64,000 nucleotides of DNA from Sphingobacteriia bacterium (GTDB lineage: Bacteria > Pseudomonadota > Alphaproteobacteria > Rickettsiales > 33-17): NCBI GenBank assembly GCA_017304685.1, contig JAFKLR010000003.1, forward strand, positions 496,001 through 560,000, in the 5' to 3' direction. The notes under the pieces were generated by a model that saw only the letters and a program-made list of their open reading frames with translations, made no database searches and was not told where the DNA came from. Below are positions 1 to 11,499 of this stretch, piece after piece (the first letter of the stretch is position 1; each line of letters opens with the position of its first letter). A program made the translations under genes and the position numbers.

Positions 1-715
1 ATTTAATGTCTTTTGTACGATCTAAATAAATTTTAGCGTTTAAAACATCTCTATATTCTATAAAGTCAGCACTTATCCCAACTGGCCTTTTTTCATGGTT
101 TAGAATCTCTACTTCCACTTCGGAAGTATCAGGAATTAGGGCGCAACTCCATCGTTTTGGTCTATAAGGATTAAGGGCAGTTAAAGCAAGAATATTTGCT
201 TCTAATGGTATAATAGGTCCGCCAGCTGAAAAGTTATAAGCACTGCTTCCGGCTGGAGTTGAAATTAATATTCCATCACCTACCATTTGCTCTAATTTAA
301 CCTTATTGTTAATTGAAATTTTTAGATGTGCTGATTGATTTGTTTGGCGGAAAAGTGCTACTTCATTTATGGCTAAAGCATCATTTTTGTTATTATTTAT
401 ATCAACAATTTCCATTTTTAATGGATGTAAAGCAGTTAATTCAGCTTCTTCTATACGCTTAATTAAATTATCAGGTGAAAACTGATTCATTAAAAATCCT
501 ACGGTGCCTGCATTTAAGCCAAAAAACCGATGCGGTAACTTTATATATTTGTGTAATATGTGAAGCATAAAACCATCACCGCCAATTACTACTATAATGA
601 CTTCTTCTTTTGTAATTCCAGGTTCTTCAAATATTAAAGATGGGTTATGCTGTTTTATTAGATTTAGAGCTTCTTGTGCAGTAGGGGAAGTATCAGCGAT
701 ACAATGTATTTTCAT
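1..715 (-). CDS. nadK: NAD kinase, 3' end beyond the window
   Basis: NAD kinase phosphorylates NAD to NADP in the cytoplasm. The reverse strand reads from an ATG at 715 without a stop to the window edge, giving 238 codons; the family is about 250-300 residues, so only the C-terminal tail is missing. Visible motifs are GGDG in VVIGGDGFML (ATP/NAD site), NAGTVGFLMN after it, and the signature GDGILISTPAGSSAY followed by NFSAGGPI. These three blocks in this order are diagnostic. The gene is read on the same strand as the exported protease at 757-1500, with a gap of about 40 nt. Confidence 0.93.
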   Translation of the reverse strand, partial: MKIHCIADTSPTAQEALNLIKQHNPSLIFEEPGITKEEVIIVVIGGDGFMLHILHKYIKLPHRFFGLNAGTVGFLMNQFSPDNLIKRIEEAELTALHPLKMEIVDINNNKNDALAINEVALFRQTNQSAHLKISINNKVKLEQMVGDGILISTPAGSSAYNFSAGGPIIPLEANILALTALNPYRPKRWSCALIPDTSEVEVEILNHEKRPVGISADFIEYRDVLNAKIYLDRTKDIK

Positions 716-756
716 AATAAATTTATTTAATAATGTACTAGGTAATTATAATCGCT

Positions 757-1500
757 TTATTTTTTTATGCAATGAATGTTAACAATAAAATCCTTTGCGA
801 CTAAATCAGGACGCATGTTATTATAAGTACTTAAATTTTGAGCAGGAGTATAGGGTATTTTTAAAACTTTTAATAATGCTTCCAGTACTTCGCTTCTAAT
901 AGCTAAACCTTGTTTATCAACTACTTTGTCATTCAAATATCTTGTAATTTTTCCTTGAACAATTCCTATAATGTTACCATTTCCGTCAAGTAATGGCCCA
1001 CCAGAATTTCCATGATTTATAGTTTCAACAGTAAATTCAATTAATTTGGTTGCATCTTGATAGTCATAGCTTGTAATAAATACATTTATTAAATTATATA
1101 AGCCTGTTTCACCTCTTTCTAGTGGATAGCCCATTACATACACCATATCACCTTTTTGTATCGAAGAAGTATTTTGCCTTATAGTTGCAATTTTTTTGGG
1201 GGAAGCAGAAGCACGTAAAATAGCCAGATCAAGGTTTTTATCAAATGCAACTAATTCCAAGGGTGAAGGTTCTATAGCGCCACGAGCGCTATAATTAACG
1301 CAGTTTTCAATTACGTGATAATTTGTAACAACATGAACATTATTAACAAAAAAGCCTGTTCCACTTGAAACATTATAAGTACCTTGAGATAAATTGCGGA
1401 ATCTTACTCTATCCCATTCAGTAGTAACTTTAGTTTCGGAATAAGCATTTACCGAGTTAAAAATAATAAATAATATAATAAATAACTGTTTTTTATGCAT
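757..1500 (-). CDS. Exported trypsin-like serine protease (S1 family, no PDZ)
   Basis: 247 residues. A signal peptide (basic MHKK, hydrophobic 5-17, NAYSE cleavage region) predicts export to the periplasm. The catalytic triad is visible: His62 in TNYHVIENC, Asp91 in NLDLAILRA, and Ser166 in NHGNSGGPLLDG. The GNSGGP context is that of the HtrA/S1C branch, but the chain ends soon after the protease fold and has no PDZ domain, so it is not a full DegP/DegQ. Likely substrates are unfolded envelope proteins, by family analogy only. It shares the strand of nadK. Confidence 0.88.
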   Translation of the reverse strand: MHKKQLFIILFIIFNSVNAYSETKVTTEWDRVRFRNLSQGTYNVSSGTGFFVNNVHVVTNYHVIENCVNYSARGAIEPSPLELVAFDKNLDLAILRASASPKKIATIRQNTSSIQKGDMVYVMGYPLERGETGLYNLINVFITSYDYQDATKLIEFTVETINHGNSGGPLLDGNGNIIGIVQGKITRYLNDKVVDKQGLAIRSEVLEALLKVLKIPYTPAQNLSTYNNMRPDLVAKDFIVNIHCIKK

Positions 1501-1587
1501 AAAATTAATAAAAATTACGAAAAAGTAAATTTATTAATTAATTATACAATAGTTTAATTTATTATACAATTCTAAGGAGTAGCTTTT

Positions 1588-2487
1588 TTAATGAGCGCCA
1601 CTTAATGCCTTGTTTTTTATAGATTTATTATTATCTGTTACTAATCCACGAAATGTAATATAATTTTGTGGCATTTGATTAACTTTTTGTTTTTTCATAA
1701 ATTTAAGTTGATACCTATTTTCTTCTTCTATTAAATTTTTAATAGACAATTTAGAAATTTCATCTAAATCACTTTTAAAATGTTCAAGAAATTTCTCTAA
1801 TAAATGTCTATTTTGAAGTGAAAAATATATATAGTTAGTCTTATTATCTGACAGTGTTCTTTTCGAATCTCCAGCAATAGCAATTATTCCTTTAAAAATA
1901 TCAGGATATGTGAACCCATAATTTTTACTAAAATTATCTATCATAAAGTTTAGGTAATAATAATACGTACAATATCTTTCATAAAAATTTTCAGACTTGT
2001 TAGTAGTAAAACTAGCAATAATAATTTTTGAAAAGCAAGTTCTATACCATTCGATTTTTAAAAGGTTCTTCAATATATTTGAATAATTTTCATTTGCATG
2101 AAAAACTGTTTTAAGAATTACGCTTGCAAACTTTTTATTTTTTTTAGTTTCTTCATTAAAAAAATGATTTTCAAAAGATCTTTTATAATATTTTAAAGCT
2201 TCTTTTAAATTACCAGATTGTTCAAAGCTGGTGCCTATAAAATATAAACAATTTTCATAAGTATATTCAGGAAGGTCTTCTTCTAAATATTCATCTATTA
2301 GTTTAAGCGTATTTTTTATGTAATAAATAGCTTTGTCCCACTTTTTTTCTTTCATCAACGTTATACCCTCATCAATTCTTTCGAGTATTACAGCTTGCAA
2401 TGGAAGAGGGCGATTCAAACCACCTTTTACATCTGAATTTATCTTTGGATTTGATGAACAAAGAGTTTTGCTAGTTTGAGCTAACAT
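1588..2487 (-). CDS. TPR-like helical protein, unknown function
   Basis: 299 residues. Residues about 40-115 look like two TPR hairpins (WDKAIYYIKNTLKL and later GNLKEALKYYKRSFENH, each with the typical small/large residue spacing). The C-terminal two thirds is helical, basic and unrecognised. The ATG at 2487 is preceded by AGGTAAG at normal spacing. There is no signal peptide. TPR proteins mediate protein-protein contacts; no partner can be named. It is one of at least three TPR genes here. Confidence 0.75.
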   Translation of the reverse strand: MLAQTSKTLCSSNPKINSDVKGGLNRPLPLQAVILERIDEGITLMKEKKWDKAIYYIKNTLKLIDEYLEEDLPEYTYENCLYFIGTSFEQSGNLKEALKYYKRSFENHFFNEETKKNKKFASVILKTVFHANENYSNILKNLLKIEWYRTCFSKIIIASFTTNKSENFYERYCTYYYYLNFMIDNFSKNYGFTYPDIFKGIIAIAGDSKRTLSDNKTNYIYFSLQNRHLLEKFLEHFKSDLDEISKLSIKNLIEEENRYQLKFMKKQKVNQMPQNYITFRGLVTDNNKSIKNKALSGAH

Positions 2488-2672
2488 GGACTTACCTATT
2501 AACAGTATAACAATTAAATTATTAAATTAGAAATTTTGCAAAAAATAAAGCTTTTTTTGTTAATATTTTTAATAAATGTTATATTTTAATAAAAAACTAT
2601 AAATAAAAATGAAAAATAAAGAGAATTTTAACCTAAATTTCAAATATATATTTCCTAATTAAGTTGTTTATC

Positions 2673-2701
2673 TTGGCATTTGTTTAAGTTTTATGTAAAA
2701 T
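2673..2701 (+). promoter_or_regulatory. Sigma70-like promoter before apaG
   Basis: TTGGCA at 2673-2678, 17 nt, then TAAAAT at 2696-2701. It lies about 40 nt before the apaG start in an otherwise empty 253-nt AT-rich gap (2488-2740). Each hexamer matches consensus at five of six positions. Confidence 0.55.
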
Positions 2702-2740
2702 AAATTATTATAAATTAAGTGTTTAAAAAGGAAAGAGATC

Positions 2741-3151
2741 TTGAGTCTTGAAATGCAATTTGAAAATACTACTCACGATATCAAAATTACTGCTGTTGCT
2801 ATTTATGAATCAGATGTTTCAAAGCCAGAAAAAATGGAATATATTTGGTCGTATACAATTAAAATAGAAAATTTATCATCAAATATATATCAATTAGTTT
2901 CTAGATATTGGAATATAATTGATAGCAATGGCTGTATAAAAGAAGTGTATGGAGCAGGGGTAGTTGGCCAACAGCCAATTTTAGAGCCTAATGATAGCTT
3001 CGAATATACAAGTCAGGCAGTAATTCATACTTCATCTGGAATGATGGTAGGCAACTACGAGATGCTTAACTGTGATACAGGGGAAAGCGTAGTTGCCATT
3101 ATTCCATCCTTTGCGCTTGAGTCTTCTGATAGGACTACATGGTTAAATTAA
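2741..3151 (+). CDS. apaG: ApaG family protein (DUF525)
   Basis: 136 residues covering the whole ApaG domain, a beta-sandwich of the fibronectin-III type. Recognisable blocks are YIWSYTIKIENLSS, LVSRYWNIIDSNG, VVGQQPILEPNDSFEYTS and SSGMMVGNYEM. ApaG has been linked to diadenosine tetraphosphate metabolism and cation resistance, but its biochemical role is unsettled. The start is taken as TTG 2741 because AAGGAAAGAG (about 2728-2737) sits just before it; the in-frame ATG at 2753 would leave that site too far upstream. It converges on the membrane protein at 3152-4048 with no gap. Confidence 0.92.
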   Translation: MSLEMQFENTTHDIKITAVAIYESDVSKPEKMEYIWSYTIKIENLSSNIYQLVSRYWNIIDSNGCIKEVYGAGVVGQQPILEPNDSFEYTSQAVIHTSSGMMVGNYEMLNCDTGESVVAIIPSFALESSDRTTWLN

Positions 3152-4048
3152 TTATAAGCCTCTAAATGTATCGTTTCTAACAGTATTTCCATAATTAAAG
3201 AATATGTCACTTAGTTTACCTAAAGGCCAGCCAATAGCATCCTTAGTTTTTCTTGGAATAGCTTTTACAAATCTTTTAGTATTATCTGGCAAATCACGCG
3301 CTGTATAATAAGTGTTACTCGCTATGTTATTTACTGTTTTATTTACAGTTTCCGCTTTTTTCTCATTATCTAGTAATAATGAAGCTACCATCCCTAATAC
3401 AGCAAGCATTGTTGAAGTTAAAGGGCGGAATCTTGGTAAAATAATCGCGCCAACAAAACCACTTACTAAAGTTAATGTTTCTAAGGTTTGTGTCCAAGAA
3501 CTAATGGATCTTTTAAGAGTCGAACCTATACCTTTAAAACTAAAAGACTTTATATCGGTATAAATTTCACTTAGCTTTGAAGGTTGAGTTTCCTTACCAT
3601 CTTTATCTTTTGCTTTTGTTAATTCATTGTAATATTTAAAAGCGTAACCAAAACCAACTGCCCAAAGGCCTGCGATAGGTATAATTGTACCATAGCCTGG
3701 GTTTAAAAGTGAATATGCAATTCCACCAATCGGGCTCGCTGTGAAAATGCACATTGTAACAAAAAGCGAATTGCTTAAAAAATTTCCTATAACAGAAAAA
3801 TAATTTTCTTTTCTTAAACCTTGTGAGATTCGAGCAAGTTCATCTTCAATATTTTGCAATGCGTTTGCATCGGGATCAATACCATTCTTTCTACGAAATA
3901 AGTTTATTCTCGCTTCGCGCAATTTATTTATTTCTTCATTGTTTTTCACCTCTTTTTCACGGTTCATTCTTTGTTTATTTAACAAAGTTAAAACCAATGA
4001 AACACCGTAAATTCCTGATGTTAAAGCATAAAATGGCAAAGTTATCAT
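3152..4048 (-). CDS. Multi-pass membrane protein, unknown
   Basis: 298 residues with an N-terminal hydrophobic segment (about 3-22), a charged coiled-coil-like stretch (23-80), two to three hydrophobic segments around 83-140, and another pair around 190-225, then a basic tail. I recognise no family. The Lys/Glu-rich region after the first membrane segment suggests a cytoplasmic helical domain. A TTGACA promoter lies upstream on the same strand (4085-4113). Confidence 0.7.
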   Translation of the reverse strand: MITLPFYALTSGIYGVSLVLTLLNKQRMNREKEVKNNEEINKLREARINLFRRKNGIDPDANALQNIEDELARISQGLRKENYFSVIGNFLSNSLFVTMCIFTASPIGGIAYSLLNPGYGTIIPIAGLWAVGFGYAFKYYNELTKAKDKDGKETQPSKLSEIYTDIKSFSFKGIGSTLKRSISSWTQTLETLTLVSGFVGAIILPRFRPLTSTMLAVLGMVASLLLDNEKKAETVNKTVNNIASNTYYTARDLPDNTKRFVKAIPRKTKDAIGWPLGKLSDIFFNYGNTVRNDTFRGL

Positions 4049-4084
4049 TATAGATACCTTAATAAGTATTAATTAATTAACTAT

Positions 4085-4113
4085 ATGTTAACTAATTTTG
4101 TTTAAATTGTCAA
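4085..4113 (-). promoter_or_regulatory. Promoter for the membrane protein at 3152-4048
   Basis: Read on the minus strand: TTGACA (4113-4108), 17 nt, TAACAT (4090-4085). Perfect -35, four of six at -10. The start codon is about 37 nt downstream. Confidence 0.5.
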
Positions 4114-4211
4114 GGTTTAAGGGGAGCGTACAATCTAACATATTGATTTTTAAAGATTATAAAATTTAATAAGTAAAAGCGACAAATAGGAGCAAAGAAA
4201 TAAATAAAATC

Positions 4212-4718
4212 TTAGTCTTTTTTATTATTTTTTTTATTTCTCATAAAGCTTTTTAAATCAATAACATTTGCTTTAGCTTCAATGTTTTCATCATCTAATA
4301 AAGTGATGTTTTCATTTTCACGTACAGGAGGAGCGCTAGTCTGTTTACTTTCAGAAAAATTTTCATCAGCTTGTCTAAATTGAAGTCCAAATTTTGCGCT
4401 AGGGTCAGCAAAAGCTGTTAAAGCTGCAAAAGGGATTACAACTTTTTCTTTAACATTGTTAAAGCTTAAAGTTACACTGAACTGATGATCTTCAACTTTA
4501 AGATCTTCAAATTGATGTTGCAATACAATAGTTATTTCATCAGGGTATTTACTACGAATTCTCTCAGAAAGATTAACTCCGGGATATGTAGTAACAAAAG
4601 AAATGAAGAAATGGTGATTACCAATTAATCCTTGCCTTTGTGTTAATTCTAATACCTTTTTTACTGCATAATGCAATGCGTCATCAATAATAAGGCTATA
4701 ATTTATCTCATCAAACAT
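4212..4718 (-). CDS. sspB: SspB family ClpXP adaptor
   Basis: 168 residues. The N-terminal 110 residues match the SspB fold: INYSLIIDDALHYAVKKVL, then HHFFISFVTTYPGVNLS, IRSKYPDEITIVLQHQFEDL, and VIPFAALTAFADPSAKFGLQF. SspB delivers ssrA-tagged proteins to ClpXP in the cytoplasm. After about residue 120 the chain is acidic and low in complexity, ending in a short conserved-looking NVIDLKSFMRNKK tail. In known SspB proteins the C-terminal tail docks to ClpX, so this end is a plausible ClpX-binding peptide. Confidence 0.9.
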   Translation of the reverse strand: MFDEINYSLIIDDALHYAVKKVLELTQRQGLIGNHHFFISFVTTYPGVNLSERIRSKYPDEITIVLQHQFEDLKVEDHQFSVTLSFNNVKEKVVIPFAALTAFADPSAKFGLQFRQADENFSESKQTSAPPVRENENITLLDDENIEAKANVIDLKSFMRNKKNNKKD

Positions 4719-4834
4719 AATATAATTACTACTGTCTTAGTGTCTTATAATATATATATTAAACGTTTTATAGCGAAAGACAATAGTTTTCGCTAATGTA
4801 TTAAAAAATTAACTAGTTTAAAGACTAAAAAGTC

Positions 4835-7333
<2,499 letters not shown>

Positions 7334-7452
7334 TTAAATATTATACACTATTTACATTATATACGCTAGTACTTTCTACAATAAAAAATAGTTTGTAAAT
7401 ATATGTTTTTTAATGAATTTAGAATATAAAAAACTTTTATTTATTTAAACAG

Positions 7453-7866
7453 TTATTTTTCTAAAAACGATAAAAATTTATTTATTATTATTTCACGTTG
7501 GGCTGCAGTATAAGGCTCTTTTTCTCTACCGAAAACTGGGTTCGGCCAAGCTGAATCGTTTGTATATCTAGCTATTACATGAATGTGTAATTGAGAAACG
7601 ATATTTCCTAAAGCTGCTACATTTAATTTATCTGGTGCGAAAATTTCTTTCATTACATTTGAAATAAAACTAATTTCCTCCATTAATGTAATTCGATCTT
7701 GTTCACTTAAATCAATTATTTCTTTTAAATCATTTTTTTTAGGGACTAATACAATCCATGGAAATAAGGAATTATCAACCAATATTACTTGGCTCAACTT
7801 TAGGTCTGTGAGCTTAACTCCATCATTTTTAAGACGCTCATCTAGTATAAATGTATCGTTACTCAT
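7453..7866 (-). CDS. HIT domain protein (nucleotide hydrolase family)
   Basis: 137 residues. The HIT signature is QLHIHVIARY with His94 and His96, preceded by LNVAALGNIVSQ and followed by DSAWPNPVFGREK. The third histidine of the usual HxHxH is isoleucine here, as in an alphaproteobacterial group annotated as Ap4A-hydrolase-like. Such proteins cleave nucleoside phosphate conjugates in the cytoplasm; the substrate is not predictable. It lies between recF and gyrB on the same strand. Confidence 0.88.
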   Translation of the reverse strand: MSNDTFILDERLKNDGVKLTDLKLSQVILVDNSLFPWIVLVPKKNDLKEIIDLSEQDRITLMEEISFISNVMKEIFAPDKLNVAALGNIVSQLHIHVIARYTNDSAWPNPVFGREKEPYTAAQREIIINKFLSFLEK

Positions 7867-7887
7867 AAATTCCTCATAAATAAAATT

Positions 7888-9018
7888 CTACACTTCTTTA
7901 ATAATGTTTGAATTTTCTATAACTAAAAATTTAGAAGGAAAATCAATTTCATTCCAAAAGTCAATATCTGTACTTGTTACCCAAGCTTGCATTTTTAAAT
8001 TGCCAATAACTTTAAGTAATTCGTGGCTTCTTTCCTTATCAAGATGAGTTAGAATTTCATCAAGAAGCAAGATTGGAGAAGGGTGGTTAAGACTTTTTTT
8101 AGCTAAAGCCTGATAAATTGTTAAAGAAACTAACATAGCTTTTTGTTCGCCTGTTGAACAATTACTTAAAGGTAAATCAGTTTCAAAATGCCTTATTTCT
8201 AAGTCAGATTTGTGAACACCATATTTTGTTCTTCCAGATAAAAAATCTATTTTACGATTGTTAAATAAATATTTTGTAATGTTTTCAACAGCGTGTTCAC
8301 GATCGCGTAGAATTTCTGCAGTTACTTCACATTTAATTTCTATTTTTAAACGTGGAAAATTACTGTTAAAATTGCTAATTTCTTGTTTAATAATTTCAAT
8401 AGTTTTAAAACGAGCTATTGCAATCTCAATATTAAGTTTTACTAATTCTTGTTCAATAACTTTAACCCATTCATTATCGTAATTTTGACTTTTTAAAAGG
8501 ATTTGTCTTTCTTTAAGTTTTTTTTCATATTTAGTAATTTTTCTTGCATGGTCAGAATCAAAATTATATACCATTCTATCTAAATATTTTCTTCTGTTTT
8601 GTACGCCAGAAATAAATATTGGTTCCATTTGTGGGGTTAACCAAAGCAGGCTAATGTGTTTAGTTAATTCGTTTGCTGATTTAACAAGTTCACTGTTAAT
8701 TTTTATTATTCTTTTATGTGTTTTATTATTTTGGTTTGTTAATGCTGTTCCAATTGTATATTCTTCATCATTTACTTTAATTTTGCTATAAACAGACCAG
8801 AGATCTTTTTGATTATGCATTATCTCTTCACCTGACGCGCCTCGCATACCTTTGCCAGGATAGAGAAGAGAAATTGCTTCTAAAATACTTGTTTTTCCAG
8901 CGCCATTATGGCCTGCAATAAATACTGATTTATTGTCAGTTTGGACTAATAAATTTTTATAATTTCTAAAATTTTCTAAAAGGATAGAAGTAATGGAATA
9001 AAATTTATTATTTTCCAT
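7888..9018 (-). CDS. recF: RecF, DNA replication/repair ATPase
   Basis: 376 residues, standard length. Walker A is GHNGAGKTSILE, the ABC signature is LSNCSTGEQKAMLV, and Walker B is PILLLDEILTHLD, with the coiled-coil lobe between. RecF loads RecA at single-strand gaps together with RecO and RecR. The ATG at 9018 lies only 4 nt past a 13-bp hairpin (9023-9062) and I see no Shine-Dalgarno site, so translation initiation may depend on that structure. HIT and gyrB follow on the same strand. Confidence 0.96.
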   Translation of the reverse strand: MENNKFYSITSILLENFRNYKNLLVQTDNKSVFIAGHNGAGKTSILEAISLLYPGKGMRGASGEEIMHNQKDLWSVYSKIKVNDEEYTIGTALTNQNNKTHKRIIKINSELVKSANELTKHISLLWLTPQMEPIFISGVQNRRKYLDRMVYNFDSDHARKITKYEKKLKERQILLKSQNYDNEWVKVIEQELVKLNIEIAIARFKTIEIIKQEISNFNSNFPRLKIEIKCEVTAEILRDREHAVENITKYLFNNRKIDFLSGRTKYGVHKSDLEIRHFETDLPLSNCSTGEQKAMLVSLTIYQALAKKSLNHPSPILLLDEILTHLDKERSHELLKVIGNLKMQAWVTSTDIDFWNEIDFPSKFLVIENSNIIKEV

Positions 9019-9022
9019 AAAT

Positions 9023-9062
9023 GAATAGAGTGCTAAAATTTAATAATTCTAGCACTCTATTC
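9023..9062 (-). promoter_or_regulatory. Perfect 13-bp hairpin at the recF leader
   Basis: GAATAGAGTGCTA (9023-9035) and TAGCACTCTATTC (9050-9062) are exact reverse complements with a 14-nt loop. On the minus strand it follows the DUF805 gene and ends 4 nt before the recF ATG. The T run lies on the upstream side on this strand, so it is not a normal intrinsic terminator for the DUF805 genes. It could be a terminator for the other strand or a translational control element for recF. Confidence 0.6.
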
Positions 9063-9090
9063 AAAAAACTATATGGAAGCAATAAGCAAA

Positions 9091-9720
9091 TTAAATTGTC
9101 GTAATTTTATTATCTTTTTCTAATGGATTAGGTCCGTATTTGTTAGAACCGCTAGTTCCCTTAAAGCACATCATTATAATAAAAATCACTAAATAAATTA
9201 GGATAAGTAAAATTCCTACTAAAGTAAAAATTTCAACTGCTATATCAAAATAATTTTCAAGAGAATTTGAATCATTTAAAGAAGTTAAGTAGTTATAAAA
9301 ATCTGCCGAATTAATTTTATCACTATAAATGAAAGCTAATATACCTAATGCAATTGGTGTGACATATTTTATTAAAAAATCAAAGATAAAAGCAGGTATT
9401 AACCATTTTGCGTTTAAATTTAAATCATTGAAACGTCTTGATACAAGCGCGTATTTGGGAGCTACAGTAATAAAGCTTGGAAGGCATTTCACTAATAGTG
9501 CAAAAAATGCTATGTAATCTACGGTTAATGCAGTGTTATGCGGATATTTATGTTTGAAAAATACTAATATTAAACTAGTTAAAGAAGTGAATAAGGGCAT
9601 AAGTAACATAGTTAATATGATATCAAATAAGAAAAAATACCAATATTCTGATCTTGACGATCTAGTTTTATAATCAAACGATCTTACAAAAGCTGATTTT
9701 ATTGCTTGAAAAAAATTCAT
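9091..9720 (-). CDS. DUF805 membrane protein, copy 2
   Basis: 209 residues. The DUF805 hallmarks are SRSEYWYFFLFD near residue 25, the RRFNDLNLNAKW loop, and SGSNKYGPNPL at the C-terminus. Four hydrophobic segments are visible. The family has an unknown role in the inner membrane. It follows its paralogue (9723-10199) after only 2 nt, so the pair is a tandem duplication in one operon. This copy is about 50 residues longer because of an extended region between its third and fourth membrane segments. Confidence 0.88.
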   Translation of the reverse strand: MNFFQAIKSAFVRSFDYKTRSSRSEYWYFFLFDIILTMLLMPLFTSLTSLILVFFKHKYPHNTALTVDYIAFFALLVKCLPSFITVAPKYALVSRRFNDLNLNAKWLIPAFIFDFLIKYVTPIALGILAFIYSDKINSADFYNYLTSLNDSNSLENYFDIAVEIFTLVGILLILIYLVIFIIMMCFKGTSGSNKYGPNPLEKDNKITTI

Positions 9721-9722
9721 GA

Positions 9723-10199
9723 TTATGCCTCTATTTTTTGAAAAGTTTTATCTAATGGATTAGGACCGTACTTATTTGAGCTTTTGGTACCTGGTTGCGC
9801 CATTAAAATCATATAAAATAATTGCGCAATGCAAATTACAATTACTACCATTATAATCGTCGGATTAGCCGAATGTGAAAGGAGAAAAGTTGAGAGCGTT
9901 TTCTGAATAATATCAAAAATAATTAGTGGTATAATCCAATTTCCACTAAAATTTATATCATGAAGGCGTCTCACTGATACCGTATAGTACGGAACGGACA
10001 TAATTATAAAGCTAATTACTGAAATTATATAAGATTTAAGTAATATCTGGAGTGTATTATTAAATACTCCTATCATTCCATATAAAAAGCCTAATATAAA
10101 AGTAAATAAAACAAAATACCAATATTCTGATCTTGAGGCTCTTCCTGAAAAATCGAACACTTTTAAGTATGCTGACTGAATTGCTTGAATAAAACCCAT
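9723..10199 (-). CDS. DUF805 membrane protein, copy 1
   Basis: 158 residues with SRSEYWYFVLF, VRRLHDINFSGNW and SSNKYGPNPLDK, the three DUF805 blocks, and four membrane segments. It is the shorter and more canonical of the two tandem copies. Function unknown. It is the first gene of the pair and has a promoter-like sequence upstream at 10235-10261. Confidence 0.9.
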   Translation of the reverse strand: MGFIQAIQSAYLKVFDFSGRASRSEYWYFVLFTFILGFLYGMIGVFNNTLQILLKSYIISVISFIIMSVPYYTVSVRRLHDINFSGNWIIPLIIFDIIQKTLSTFLLSHSANPTIIMVVIVICIAQLFYMILMAQPGTKSSNKYGPNPLDKTFQKIEA

Positions 10200-10234
10200 A
10201 ATTAATAGCCTTATATAAAGTTTAAATATTAACT

Positions 10235-10261
10235 ATTATATAAAAATTAATAAATTGTCAA
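10235..10261 (-). promoter_or_regulatory. Promoter for the DUF805 pair
   Basis: Minus strand: TTGACA (10261-10256), 15 nt, TATAAT (10240-10235). Both hexamers are perfect, but the spacer is shorter than the usual 17. Confidence 0.5.
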
Positions 10262-10304
10262 TAGTCATTAATAATTAATTAACTATATTTTTAGACTTAG
10301 GATT

Positions 10305-11105
10305 TTATAATTCAAATTCAGCAGTAATTGGTACGTGGTCAGAAGGGGTTTGTTTATCTCTTTCTTCCTTATGAATAATAAAATTACTGTAATTATCCGC
10401 AATCTCAGGTGAAATAAGTATATGATCGATTCTCATACCTTCATTTCGTTTCCAGGCTCCAGCTCGATAATCCCACCATGTGAAACCTTTTTCATTTGGG
10501 TAAAGCAAGCGATAGCTATCAAGTAAACCCATATTAGTAATTTTATGTAGGGCTTTTCTTTCTGGTAATGAGAAGCAAACTGAATCACAAAATTGTTTTG
10601 GGTCATAAACATCTATCGAATCAGGTGCAACGTTAAAATCTCCACCAATTATAAATTTCTCGTTCCATGAATATATTTGCTGTAAATGAAGAAGTAATGA
10701 TTCATAAAATTGAAGTTTATAGGTATATTTTTGACTAGTTAAACTTTCTCCATTTGGGACATAAACAGAAGCGACTCTTATTACATTACCATTAACATTA
10801 ATTACAGCTTCAATATAACGTGATTGCTCTGGGTTAGGATCTTCTTTAAAAGTTATAGAATGTTCTTCAATTCTAAATTTTGAAAGTATTGCCACGCCAT
10901 TAAAACTTTTCTGCCCATGAATAATTACTTCATAACCTAAATCTTCAATTATAGATTTAGGAAATTGTGCTTCTTCACATTTAAGTTCTTGGAGTAACAC
11001 TATATCAGGCGATACTCTTTGCAAAAAATCTTGTAAATGAGTTATTCGCGCTCTAACAGAATTTACGTTCCATGAAGTAACTTTTAAACGCATAAATCTA
11101 GCCAT
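10305..11105 (-). CDS. xthA: Exodeoxyribonuclease III
   Basis: 266 residues from the ATG at 11105. The fold is the exonuclease-endonuclease-phosphatase type: TSWNVNSVRAR at the start, LLQELKCEEAQFP (metal-binding Glu), IIGGDFNVAPDSIDV, and SDHVPITAEF at the end (catalytic Asp-His). It repairs abasic sites and degrades duplex DNA from 3' ends. The open frame runs upstream to a TTG at 11153, but those residues are AT-rich translation without similarity. An ATG at 11093 (MRLKVTSWN) would give the start most like other family members. No clear ribosome site decides between 11105 and 11093. Confidence 0.93.
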   Translation of the reverse strand: MARFMRLKVTSWNVNSVRARITHLQDFLQRVSPDIVLLQELKCEEAQFPKSIIEDLGYEVIIHGQKSFNGVAILSKFRIEEHSITFKEDPNPEQSRYIEAVINVNGNVIRVASVYVPNGESLTSQKYTYKLQFYESLLLHLQQIYSWNEKFIIGGDFNVAPDSIDVYDPKQFCDSVCFSLPERKALHKITNMGLLDSYRLLYPNEKGFTWWDYRAGAWKRNEGMRIDHILISPEIADNYSNFIIHKEERDKQTPSDHVPITAEFEL

Positions 11106-11235
11106 AATTTGAATGAGAATAAGGAAATATATTATATAGTATATATATTGCAAATATATATTTTGAAAAAAAATTATAAGCCTTGCTTTTTAGCAATTTT
11201 GTATTTAATTTAAATCACAAAAATTAGGAGAGTTT

Positions 11236-11499
11236 ATGAGTGACGCTTATATGGTTTCTGCGGACTTATTAAAACAATATGTCGCAAGAATTGAAAGAAT
11301 GGAAGAAGAAAAAGCTAATGTATTAAATGACATTAAAGAAATTTACGCAGAAGCAAAATCAAATGGCTTTGACACAAAAGCTTTAAAAACAATTATAAAA
11401 ATTCGTAAAAAAGATCAAGGTGAACTTGAAGAGGCCCAAATGGTTTTAGAGACTTATATGGATGCGCTCGGAATGGGTCAAAAAGTTCTTGCTGAATAA
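11236..11499 (+). CDS. gapR: GapR-like DUF2312 nucleoid protein
   Basis: 87 residues, nearly all DUF2312: LLKQYVARIERMEEEKANV, DIKEIYAEAKSNGFDTKAL, IIKIRKKDQGELEEAQMVLE and a YMDALGM end. In Caulobacter this protein (GapR) forms a clamp on overtwisted DNA ahead of forks and polymerases and stimulates gyrase and topoisomerase IV. The family is characteristic of Alphaproteobacteria, which supports the taxonomic placement. Start ATG 11236 has AGGAGAG just upstream. Confidence 0.93.
   Translation: MSDAYMVSADLLKQYVARIERMEEEKANVLNDIKEIYAEAKSNGFDTKALKTIIKIRKKDQGELEEAQMVLETYMDALGMGQKVLAE

Noticed and set aside
757..1500. Calling the exported protease DegP/HtrA
   Set aside because: Triad and GNSGGP fit, but there is no PDZ domain and the chain is too short.
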